DNA from: Hyphomicrobiales bacterium
GTDB lineage: Bacteria > Pseudomonadota > Alphaproteobacteria > Rhizobiales > Beijerinckiaceae
Reading direction: 5' to 3'
DNA: 64,000 nt
Assembly: GCA_027487245.1 (NCBI GenBank)
Contig: JAIYDY010000055.1
Span: 1 to 64,000 of the forward strand
The notes below the pieces were generated by a model. The model was given only the letters and a program-made list of their open reading frames with translations. It was not told the DNA's origin and did no database searches. Shown here one piece after another: positions 1-7,189 of this stretch. The position numbers and the translations under genes were made by a program. How positions within the stretch are numbered: the first letter of the stretch is position 1; the number at the start of each line of letters is the position of its first letter.

Positions 1-730
1 CGGCATCGGCCCCGCTGGTGGCCCGCCACATTCCGTCATGCGCCCAGGAGAAGGAGCGCGACTTCGCCGGCTAGCCGCTCATGCGCATATGCGCGACCTT
101 CTCGGTCGGTTTTGAGGGCAGCCGCCAGCCATGCAGGGCCAACTCCTGCATCGAGGTCACCACGAAACGGCCATCAACGGAGATGCTGACGTCCAGATGT
201 GCGCCCTTCCATTCGAGAAACTCAGGCGGGGTCTGCGTGTTGGGGAACCACAGGCTCGCGCCATTATAGTGGGCGATGGCGAGGCGGTATCCCTTGGGAA
301 ACCAGGCGAGGCCCTGGGCGGTGCTCGAAAGCTCGATGGTCTTGAGGCGCCCCTTGTCGTCGCAGGTGGTGACGCGCTTGCCGATGCTCCAGGCCACGCT
401 GCCGGTGGGGCTTGCCGCCACCGCGTCGATCCAGCCGCCCTTCGGGTCACGGTGGATTTCTGCAGGCTCGCCCGTGGCTCCGAGCGAGCAGACCCGGCCA
501 TCGCCGCCTCCGGTGACCAGCCGGCCGGGTGTGCTGGCCGCGACCAGAAGTCCGGCCCCGCCATGGACATCGATGCGGCGCTGGAGACCGGGTACCCCGA
601 GCATGACCGCGCCGTCGGCCAGCGCCAGCGCGGGCACGCCGCCGGGCCAGGCAGCGGCAATGACGTGGGAGCCCGCGTCAAGCGGGGTAACATGCTGGGT
701 CAGCGAGGCAGGGGTCGCAAGCGAGATCAT
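1..730 (-). pseudogene. WD40-repeat protein, interrupted by in-frame TAG and cut by window edge
   Basis: The open part (71-730, 219 codons) encodes beta-propeller-like repeats such as GRLVTGGGDGRVCSLG and GGWIDAVAASPTGSVAWS, typical of a cytoplasmic WD40 scaffold. It ends at a TAG at 71-73, but the same frame stays open to the window edge and reads PAKSRSFSW...MWRATSGAD, another propeller blade. The residues before the TAG are RMSG; from memory, family members read MSGYPAK here, so TAG probably replaces a Tyr codon. The gene lies 17 bp downstream of the CobW GTPase on the same strand, probably as its operon partner. It is either a real nonsense mutation or a sequencing error. Confidence 0.5.
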
Positions 731-747
731 GGAGGTTGTTTGACCGA

Positions 748-1710
748 TCAGGCCGCTGTTGCAAAGAAGCCTTTTTTGATCTCCTCGCGATCGAGATTGC
801 GGCCGATGAACACGGCGCGGCTGACGCGGGTCTCGTCGGCGCGCCAGTCACGCTGGAGGTCGCCATCGAGGATCATGTGCACGCCCTGAAAAACGAAGCG
901 CTTCGGTTCGTTGCGGAAAGCAAGGATGCCCTTGCAGCGCAGGATGTCACCGCCCTTAACCTGGGTCAGATCCTGAATCCAGGGCATGAACTTGTCAGGA
1001 TCGACATCGCCCCTGATCTCGAAGGACATCGAGCGGATGTCCTCGGCATGGTGATGGTGGTGGCCCTCCTCCAGAAAGTCGGGCTCGATGTCGAGGATGC
1101 GGTCAAGATCGAAGGCGTTGCGGTCCAGCACATCAGCGATGGGCAGGGCGCATTTCGTGGTCCGGTGCAACTTCGCAGCCGGATTGATGGCGCGGATCGT
1201 GGCTTCGACGGCGTCAAGCTCGGCCGGTGTCACGAGGTCTGTCTTGTTGAGGATGATGACATCGGCAAAGGCGATCTGGTTCTTGGCCTCGGGCGCATCC
1301 TTCAGCCGCTCGGTCAGCCATTTGGCATCAGCCACCGTGACCACGGCGTCGAGCCTTGCACGGTCGCCGACATCCTGGTCCATGAAGAAGGTCTGCGCCA
1401 CGGGGGCAGGGTCGGCAAGGCCCGTGGTCTCGACGATGATGGCGTCGAACTTGCCCTTGCGCTTCATCAGTCCATCGATGATGCGAATCAGATCGCCGCG
1501 CACAGTGCAGCAGATGCAGCCGTTGTTCATCTCGAAGACCTCCTCGTCGGCACCGACCACGAGGTCGTTGTCGATGCCGATCTCGCCGAATTCGTTGACG
1601 ATCACGGCGTATTTCTTGCCGTGCGGCTCGCTCAGGATGCGGTTGAGCAAGGTGGTCTTGCCAGCGCCGAGATAGCCTGTGAGCACGGTGACGGGGATCT
1701 TGTCGGACAT
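748..1710 (-). CDS. CobW/COG0523-family GTPase, probable zinc metallochaperone
   Basis: 320-residue G3E-family P-loop GTPase. Visible are the Walker A motif GYLGAGKTT (residues 12-20), the family metal-binding GCICC motif (Cys65, Cys67, Cys68), the guanine motif NKTD (155-158), a run of five His at 217-221 in the linker, and the C-terminal CobW domain. Members deliver Zn or another metal to client proteins in the cytoplasm. I start it at the ATG at 1708-1710 (MSDKIPVTVLTG); the frame runs open further upstream, but that part looks non-coding. A Zur-like palindrome lies about 88 bp upstream, which supports a zinc role over cobalamin synthesis. Confidence 0.93.
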   Translation of the reverse strand: MSDKIPVTVLTGYLGAGKTTLLNRILSEPHGKKYAVIVNEFGEIGIDNDLVVGADEEVFEMNNGCICCTVRGDLIRIIDGLMKRKGKFDAIIVETTGLADPAPVAQTFFMDQDVGDRARLDAVVTVADAKWLTERLKDAPEAKNQIAFADVIILNKTDLVTPAELDAVEATIRAINPAAKLHRTTKCALPIADVLDRNAFDLDRILDIEPDFLEEGHHHHHAEDIRSMSFEIRGDVDPDKFMPWIQDLTQVKGGDILRCKGILAFRNEPKRFVFQGVHMILDGDLQRDWRADETRVSRAVFIGRNLDREEIKKGFFATAA

Positions 1711-1796
1711 CGGGGCGGGTCTTTCAGGCTGGCGGAACAGACGGATGCAACACCCTTGCCTGTCCGATGTGGTGATCGGGGCGCGGCTTTGGAAGG

Positions 1797-1811
1797 TGTT
1801 ATAGCATAACG
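1797..1811 (-). promoter_or_regulatory. Zur-like operator upstream of the CobW GTPase
   Basis: The inverted repeat GTTAT-AGC-ATAAC (1798-1810) has perfect 5-bp arms and is AT-rich against a very GC-rich background. It resembles alphaproteobacterial Zur boxes, which are AT-rich palindromes of GTTAT..ATAAC type. It sits in the leader of a COG0523 gene, a classical Zur target. The assignment rests on resemblance and context. Confidence 0.55.
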
Positions 1812-1874
1812 GTTTCGGGCGCGACACCCGCGGCGCGGGGCGCGGTCGCGGATGTGGGCCTGTGCGGATGCTGG

Positions 1875-3716
1875 CTAGAGCGGGGCGCACGCCGCCGCGA
1901 GCCAGTCGCGGTCGGTAGCGGGAAGCAGCGGGCCAATCTCGGCCAGCACGCGGGCGTGATAGGCATCGATCCAGCCGCGCTCGCCTGTGTCCAGCATCTC
2001 AGGGTCGATCAGGGCGCGGTCATAAGGGGCCAGTGTCACCGTCTCGAAGCCCAGCATCTCGCGATCGCCGCCCGGAATGGTGCGCGGCTCGACGACAATC
2101 AGGTTCTCGATGCGGATGCCATACTGGCCTTCACGGTAAAATCCGGGCTCGTTGGACAGGATCATGCCGGCTTCGAGCGCGGTGTGGCCGAGCTTCGAAA
2201 TGCGCTGTGGTCCCTCATGGACCGACAGATAGGCACCGACACCGTGGCCCGTGCCATGGTCGAAATCGAGGCCCACCTGCCAGAGCGGCACCCGGGCCAG
2301 GGCATCGATCTGCGCGCCGGATGTGCCCTTTGGAAAGACAGCGCGCGAAATGGCAACATGGCCCTTCAGCACCAGCGTATAGTGCGTCCGCATGTCGGGC
2401 GTCACCTGCCTTACCGCCAGCGTGCGGGTGATGTCGGTGGTGCCATCCTCGTACTGCCCGCCTGAATCGATCAGGAAGATGCCTGGCTCGATGACGCGGT
2501 TCGAGGCCGTCGTCACACGGTAGTGCGGCAAGGCGGCATTCGGACCGGCACCGGAGATCGAGCCGAAGGAGATCTCGCGCAGCACGTTGGTCTCGCGCCG
2601 GAACCGCTCCAGTTCGACGGCGGCATCGATCTCGGTCAGGTCGCCAGCCGGGGCAGCACCGGCAAACCATGACAGGAAGCGGGTGACAGCCGCGCCATCG
2701 CGCTTGTGGGCGGCGCGCGAGCCGGCAATCTCGGTGGCGTTCTTGGCCGCTTTCATCAGTGCGACCGGATCGGCCCCCATGTCGGCGGTGCCGCCGGCTG
2801 CCGTGATGACATCGCGGATGGCCGACGCGGCGCTTGATGCTTCGAGTCGCCATGTCCTGCCCGGTGCCAGACGCTGCAGTTCCGGCACGAACCGTGCCGG
2901 ATCGAGGCTTTCGGCGAGGGGTGCAAGCGCGGCCAGAACCTTTTGGCCGAGCTTGGCCGGATTCATCACGATGCGGGCCGGACCCTCGTGCCCGATGATG
3001 GCATAGCCGAGCGCCAGCGGCGTGTGCGGCACATCCGAGCCCCGGATATTGAGCAGCCAGCACAGGTTGTGCGGATCGCTGATCACAAGGCCATCGCAGC
3101 GCGCCTTGGCCAGTGCCTCGCGCAGCCGCGCCAGCTTGGAGGTGGCGCTCTCGCCGGCCAGTTCCTCCGGATAGAGCGTCACCGCGCCGCAGGGGGGCGC
3201 GGGCCTGTTCTGCCAGAGCGCGTCGATCGGGTTGGGGGTGACGGCGCGAAGGCTGCCTCCGGCGCGGGCTGCAGCTTTTTCGAGGCGGGTTACCTGATCG
3301 GGGGTGTGCACCCAAGGGTCGAAGCCGAGCACGCCGCCTGCCGGCAAGTGGGCCTCGATCCAGGCCTCCTGCGAGAGGTTGGCCATCTGGACCGGCGTGA
3401 CGACGGCCGTGTCTGTCTGCGCAGCGGACTGGAGCGTATAGCGCCCGTCAACGATCAGCGCGGCCTCCGCCGCCATCACCACGCCCGAGCCTGCCGAGCC
3501 GGTGAACCCCGTGGCCCAGGCCAGCCGCTCGTCGCAGGCGGGCACATACTCGCCCTGGTGCTGGTCGGAGCGCGGGATCACGAAGCCGGCCAGACCGAGT
3601 TCAGCCAGCCTTGCCCTGAGAGCCGCGATGCGGGGAGCAACGGTGGCGGGACTGGAAGGCTCATCAAAGCTCTGGAACTGGCAACGGGCAGCGTTCTTGG
3701 GCGGGATCACGGGCAT
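1875..3716 (-). CDS. pepP: Aminopeptidase P family (M24B) Xaa-Pro peptidase
   Basis: 613-residue three-domain M24B enzyme: two creatinase-type N-terminal domains (RIAALRARLAELGLAGFVIP near the start; EELAGESATSKLARLREAL in the middle) and a C-terminal pita-bread domain. Candidate dinuclear metal ligands are the Asp residues of LIDSGGQYEDGTTDITR, the His of DHGTGHGVGAYLSVHEG and the Glu residues of LSNEPGFYREGQYGIRIEN. It removes N-terminal residues ahead of proline in the cytoplasm. The frame opens at a TTG at 3767, but that has no ribosome site; I prefer the ATG at 3714-3716, which gives the usual length of about 600 residues. Confidence 0.9.
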   Translation of the reverse strand: MPVIPPKNAARCQFQSFDEPSSPATVAPRIAALRARLAELGLAGFVIPRSDQHQGEYVPACDERLAWATGFTGSAGSGVVMAAEAALIVDGRYTLQSAAQTDTAVVTPVQMANLSQEAWIEAHLPAGGVLGFDPWVHTPDQVTRLEKAAARAGGSLRAVTPNPIDALWQNRPAPPCGAVTLYPEELAGESATSKLARLREALAKARCDGLVISDPHNLCWLLNIRGSDVPHTPLALGYAIIGHEGPARIVMNPAKLGQKVLAALAPLAESLDPARFVPELQRLAPGRTWRLEASSAASAIRDVITAAGGTADMGADPVALMKAAKNATEIAGSRAAHKRDGAAVTRFLSWFAGAAPAGDLTEIDAAVELERFRRETNVLREISFGSISGAGPNAALPHYRVTTASNRVIEPGIFLIDSGGQYEDGTTDITRTLAVRQVTPDMRTHYTLVLKGHVAISRAVFPKGTSGAQIDALARVPLWQVGLDFDHGTGHGVGAYLSVHEGPQRISKLGHTALEAGMILSNEPGFYREGQYGIRIENLIVVEPRTIPGGDREMLGFETVTLAPYDRALIDPEMLDTGERGWIDAYHARVLAEIGPLLPATDRDWLAAACAPL

Positions 3717-3819
3717 GGCGGCTGCACGGCTTTTCTGGAGGGCGGTTTCAGGCGGGATGGCAGGCAAAGCCTAGGCGCAAGGTCCGCTGCCGTCCAGTTG
3801 GGCACTGTGCTGCCTTAAT

Positions 3820-3874
3820 ATGCATCCAGTGCATGTTAATTAAGAATTTTTAAGCCGTCATGCGTCCAGCGCAC
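3820..3874. promoter_or_regulatory. Duplicated 13-bp palindrome TGCRTCCAGYGCA in an AT-rich intergenic stretch
   Basis: TGCA-TCCAG-TGCA (3821-3833) and TGCG-TCCAG-CGCA (3861-3873) are two copies of one palindrome, 40 bp apart centre to centre. The two differences between copies are compensatory, so both keep perfect 4-bp arms. The DNA between them is AT-rich (TTAATTAAGAATTTTTAAG). They lie in the 331-bp gap between the divergent aminopeptidase P and micro-protein genes and look like a tandem operator. The regulator is unknown. Confidence 0.45.
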
Positions 3875-3982
3875 TCTTCGCATGTGCGAGATGGCCTTTC
3901 GCACTGCAGCAATCGTCTCCACCTTTGGTCGTAGAAGAACACCGGGATACGTGCCCCCACAAAGGGCTCTCCAAGGGACAAC

Positions 3983-4002
3983 GGTATGGCCTTGGCCATG
4001 CC
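3983..4002. promoter_or_regulatory. 20-bp imperfect palindrome
   Basis: GGTATGGCC-TT-GGCCATGCC has 9-bp arms with one mismatch, 46 bp upstream of the first micro-protein start. It could be an operator or a leader hairpin. I know no matching regulator. Confidence 0.25.
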
Positions 4003-4012
4003 GCGACACCGA

Positions 4013-4027
4013 GTTGACCCAGTCAAC
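4013..4027. promoter_or_regulatory. Perfect 15-bp palindrome just upstream of the micro-protein genes
   Basis: GTTGAC-CCA-GTCAAC has perfect 6-bp arms. It ends 20 bp before the ATG at 4048 and 5 bp before the Shine-Dalgarno sequence, a position suited to repression at the transcription start. The half-site resembles the TTGAC half-site of RutR-type operators, but the spacing is shorter. Confidence 0.4.
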
Positions 4028-4047
4028 GATCTGAAAGGATGCCTCCC

Positions 4048-4275
4048 ATGGCCTACGCCTACACCGGAACGGTCTTTGCCGGCCCGCTTGCGGAGCGCAA
4101 TGCGCGCCCTTCGCTCATCATGCGTGTGATCAATGCCCTGGCCGAAAGCCGGATGCACGCCGCCCGCCGCGCCATGCGGGCCCGCGGCTACCTCGTCGAC
4201 GAGAACAGCCTGATTGTCGGCGATCTGCCGAAGGTGACGCTGGCCGACGACGCAAGTCTGCCATTTGCCCGCTGA
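4048..4275 (+). CDS. Conserved-looking 75-residue protein of unknown function
   Basis: A small protein with a central amphipathic, Arg/Ala-rich helix (RVINALAESRMHAARRAMRARGY) and an acidic tail; no signal peptide and no cysteine. The start is fixed by GAAAGGA at 4033-4039, 8 bp before the ATG at 4048; the ATG at 4039 overlaps that ribosome site and is rejected. Placement with a second micro-gene 57 bp downstream and palindromes upstream supports a real gene. I do not recognise the family beyond short rhizobial hypothetical proteins. Confidence 0.7.
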   Translation: MAYAYTGTVFAGPLAERNARPSLIMRVINALAESRMHAARRAMRARGYLVDENSLIVGDLPKVTLADDASLPFAR

Positions 4276-4332
4276 AGCAAAGGCCGGCCCGCCGGCATGC
4301 TTCCCGACGAACCAACCCGACAGGAGATCACC

Positions 4333-4473
4333 ATGATCGCTTTCATCATCAAGGCCTGGAACACCACTGCCGCGACGATTGTCGACATCTGGCAGTTCAC
4401 CGATGCTGTGATTCAGGACATGCGCCAGACGCGCGACGAACTTGAGGCCCAGTACGGCCCGCTCGGGTTCTGA
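4333..4473 (+). CDS. 46-residue micro-protein
   Basis: Begins MIAFIIKAWNTTAATIVDIW and ends QYGPLGF; a hydrophobic N-terminal helix is followed by a charged helix (DMRQTRDELEAQ), so it may attach to the membrane peripherally. The ribosome site AGGAG (4322-4326) lies 6 bp before the ATG. It follows the 75-residue gene on the same strand, and the two are probably co-transcribed. They sit between aminopeptidase P and prmA, which from memory are usually adjacent in this order. Function unknown. Confidence 0.65.
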   Translation: MIAFIIKAWNTTAATIVDIWQFTDAVIQDMRQTRDELEAQYGPLGF

Positions 4474-4524
4474 CATAGCCCACGGGCTGCCTTATGCCCG
4501 CACGATATGGCGGGCAGGCGTAGC

Positions 4525-5463
4525 TCAGTATTGCGCGCGGCGCGGCCTTGGGGCCGCGCCGTTGCGTTTGAGCACCAGCGTCGCCCAACCCTCCCGCGCG
4601 CTACGGGCCGAGAGCTTCCAGCCCTGCATGCCATAGGCGGCGAGCACGCCCGGCACATCGCGCAGCAGAAGCCCTGACAGGACCAGCGTGCCGGAAGGTT
4701 TCAACACCAGCGCCACATCGCGCGCCAGCCGCATCAAGGGGCGTTGCAGGATGTTGGCAATGACCAGGTCGAAATGCTGCCAGCGCCCCGCCTTGGCGTG
4801 GCGCACGCCGGGCGCGACATAAAGATCGAGCAGGCCGGGTGCATGGTTGAGCGCTGCATTCTCGCGCGTGACCTCGACAGCGACGGCATCGATGTCGCCG
4901 GCGACGACGCGCTGCTTCAGGCGCTTGGCAACGGCGAGCGCCAGCAGGCCGGTGCCAGTGCCGATATCGAGCACGCGGGCAGGGCGGCGGCGCTTAAGTT
5001 CATCATGGATGGCCAGAAGGCAGCCAGCCGTGGTGCCATGATGCCCTGTGCCGAAGGCGAGGCCGGCCTCGATCTCGATGGCGATGTCGTTGGCGCGCAC
5101 CGCGTCGCGATCATGGCTGCCATGGACCAGAAAGCGGCCGGCACGGACGGGCTTCAACCCGTCGAGGCTGGCCTTGACCCAGTCGCGCGCCTCAACCGCC
5201 GTGAACACCGCGCCGCTCAGATCCTCACCGACGATCGGTCCGATCAGATCACGGATGGCGTCCTCATCCGGAGGGGAGGCGAAGAAAACCTCGACGAACC
5301 AGGGTGAGTTCTCGGCCTCATCGTCGATTTCGAAGGCCGAGACGGCGGTCTCGCCCGGGTCGAGCACCTCGCCGAGAAGCTCGGTAATGGCGCGGGCCCG
5401 GCCCACGGTTGTCGAGAGTTTGAGGACCGTGGTGACGGTGTGGGGCAGGAGACCTTCGCGCAT
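4525..5463 (-). CDS. prmA: Ribosomal protein L11 methyltransferase
   Basis: 312-residue SAM-dependent methyltransferase that modifies ribosomal protein L11. The N-terminal substrate-recognition domain (to about residue 110) precedes a Rossmann domain with motif I VLDIGTGTGLLALAVA, the acidic residue in VVAGDIDAVAVE and the catalytic-loop motif DLVIANILQRPL. Length matches alphaproteobacterial PrmA. The start at 5463 gives the usual N-terminus. The gene is transcribed away from the Tim44-domain gene across a 161-bp gap. Confidence 0.93.
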   Translation of the reverse strand: MREGLLPHTVTTVLKLSTTVGRARAITELLGEVLDPGETAVSAFEIDDEAENSPWFVEVFFASPPDEDAIRDLIGPIVGEDLSGAVFTAVEARDWVKASLDGLKPVRAGRFLVHGSHDRDAVRANDIAIEIEAGLAFGTGHHGTTAGCLLAIHDELKRRRPARVLDIGTGTGLLALAVAKRLKQRVVAGDIDAVAVEVTRENAALNHAPGLLDLYVAPGVRHAKAGRWQHFDLVIANILQRPLMRLARDVALVLKPSGTLVLSGLLLRDVPGVLAAYGMQGWKLSARSAREGWATLVLKRNGAAPRPRRAQY

Positions 5464-5624
5464 GGCAGCGCCTCTAGCATGATGTGCGAACCGAGGCGAG
5501 CCACCGAAAGTGTGTGACGCGGCGCGCGCAACATGAACCCGAAATGAATCGCCGCAGGCCCCTTAAACTTTGCGAAAGGCATGCTATGTAAAGCTAAGGC
5601 GTTGAGCCTATGGAGGAAATTACC

Positions 5625-6626
5625 ATGTCAAAGACGTTAAATCGTCTGGCACTCATGACCATGCTGGCCGGCGTCGTTGCGCTGAGCATCACCAGCGTCG
5701 ATGCCCGCCCCGGCGGCAGCAAGAGTTCGGGCAGCCGTGGCTCGCAGACCAATGTCGCGCCGCCCAAGACCAACACCGCGCCGGGCACCGCCCAGCCGAT
5801 GAACCGCACCATCAATCAGGGCGCTCCGTCTGCCGCCGCTGCTGCGCCCGCCGGTGCTGCCGCCGCTGCCGCATCGCAAGCCGCCCGTCCGTCGATGGCG
5901 CGCAACCTGATGATGGGTCTGGGTGCCGGCCTGCTCGGTGCCGGCCTGTTCGGCCTGCTGTCCGGTGCCGGCTTCTTCTCGGGCCTCGCCTCGCTGGCCG
6001 GGTTCTTCGGCTTCCTGCTGCAGCTTGCGCTGATCGGCGGCGTAATCTTCCTGGTGATGCGCTTCCTGCGCAGCCGCCGCGAAGCCGCGATGGCCACCCC
6101 TGCCGGCGGCATGGCGCGCGACGCGCATCCTGCCCAGAACCCGATGCAACGCCAGATGCTTGGCGGCATGATGGGCGGCGCAGCCACTCCGGCCCAGCCC
6201 GCGCTCCAGCCGCTCAACCTGACCGGCGAGGATTTCGGCGCGTTCGAAAAGCTGCTCGGCGACGTGCAGGGTGCCTACAGCAGCGAAAATGTCGCTGCGC
6301 TGCGCGCACTGCTGACGCCGGAGATGGCCTCGTATTTCGAGGGTGATCTCTCGGACAATGAAGCCAAGGGCGTCGTCAACCGCATTGCCAACGTCAAGCT
6401 GCTGCAGGGCGATCTGTCGGAAGCCTGGCGCGAAGCCGAAGGTGAGTTCGCCACGGTCGCGATGCGCTACTCGATCTCGGACGCGCTGCTTGACCGCAAG
6501 ACCGGCCGCACGGTCGAAGGCAACCTGACCGAGGTGGCCGAGGTCACCGAAGTGTGGACCTTCGTGCGCGCACCGGGCGAAGGCACCGCCGACTGGAAGC
6601 TGTCCGCGATCCAGCAGGTCGCCTGA
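5625..6626 (+). CDS. Tim44-like domain membrane protein
   Basis: 333 residues: an N-terminal signal sequence or anchor (LALMTMLAGVVALSITSVDA), a Gly/Ser/Ala/Pro-rich linker, a glycine-rich hydrophobic pair of segments (about residues 100-155, LGAGLLGAGLFGLLSGAGFF and FLLQLALIGGVIFLVMRFL), then a C-terminal Tim44/MRPL45-type domain of about 140 residues (GEDFGAFEKLLGDVQGAYS...WTFVRAP). The bacterial role of such proteins is poorly defined. The start is decided by GGAGGAAAT at 5612-5620, just before the ATG at 5625. A strong terminator follows. Confidence 0.85.
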   Translation: MSKTLNRLALMTMLAGVVALSITSVDARPGGSKSSGSRGSQTNVAPPKTNTAPGTAQPMNRTINQGAPSAAAAAPAGAAAAAASQAARPSMARNLMMGLGAGLLGAGLFGLLSGAGFFSGLASLAGFFGFLLQLALIGGVIFLVMRFLRSRREAAMATPAGGMARDAHPAQNPMQRQMLGGMMGGAATPAQPALQPLNLTGEDFGAFEKLLGDVQGAYSSENVAALRALLTPEMASYFEGDLSDNEAKGVVNRIANVKLLQGDLSEAWREAEGEFATVAMRYSISDALLDRKTGRTVEGNLTEVAEVTEVWTFVRAPGEGTADWKLSAIQQVA

Positions 6627-6656
6627 GCGCCACGCGCCTCACTTGATCGAATGATG

Positions 6657-6684
6657 AACCCGCCGGTGCGAGCCGGCGGGTTTT
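6657..6684 (+). terminator. Rho-independent terminator after the Tim44-domain gene
   Basis: Stem AACCCGCCGG / CCGGCGGGTT with a 6-nt loop (TGCGAG) followed by TTTT. It begins 31 bp after the Tim44 stop codon and separates that gene from the convergent small secreted protein. Confidence 0.85.
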
Positions 6685-6733
6685 CTCTTGGCCTGACGAT
6701 GTTTCGGACTTGGCCAGAAGACCGGGCCGTGGC

Positions 6734-7066
6734 TCAGCGCCATCCTGGCCCGAAGCAGACCTTGCGGATCACGATCTCGCCCCAGCGATTGTGGCGCTCG
6801 ACAAACCGGCAGCGCGGACCATAGCCGCCAACGGGCCGCGCCCAGCCACCGCCATGCCCCCAGTGACCACCGTAGCCTCCGCCTCCGCAAACGGGACGCG
6901 GGTAGCCGGTGCAGCCGCCGTGATGACCCCAGCCGCCTGGGCCGTGATGACCCCAGCCGCCATGACGCGGGCTGGCTTCGGCGCTGGATGGGGCGAGGGC
7001 TGACCCGGCGATAGCGAGGCCCAGCGCCGCTGCGGCCAGAGCAAGGCGATTGAAACGGATGGACAT
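6734..7066 (-). CDS. Small secreted His/Gly/Trp-rich protein
   Basis: 110 residues with a Sec signal peptide (RLALAAAALGLAIAGSALA), then repeats of GWGHHG / GGHWGHGGGW, then a short C-terminal segment with two Cys (CRFVERHNRWGEIVIRKVCF) that could form a disulfide. The start at 7066 has AGGAGA 6 bp upstream; a start at 7084 is less likely. It is exported to the periplasm. The His-rich repeats suggest metal binding; that is inference, and I do not recognise a named family. Confidence 0.7.
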   Translation of the reverse strand: MSIRFNRLALAAAALGLAIAGSALAPSSAEASPRHGGWGHHGPGGWGHHGGCTGYPRPVCGGGGYGGHWGHGGGWARPVGGYGPRCRFVERHNRWGEIVIRKVCFGPGWR

Positions 7067-7189
7067 GGTGGCTCTCCTGATCATTCAGGAGCGGACAACC
7101 CGCCCCATGATCATGGGTCGCGGCAGGGCGGGAAAAGGTTCAACAAGTCTGAGAGCCAAGTCGGCTTTCGCGCAGGACGAACCGGTCTT

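Noticed and set aside
736..1809. Long open frame antisense to the CobW GTPase
   Set aside because: It mirrors a gene with clear motifs; long antisense frames are expected at this GC content. The same applies to 7301-9610 (+), 12979-15057 (-), 13259-15220 (-), 23066-24337 (+) and 47517-50225 (-).
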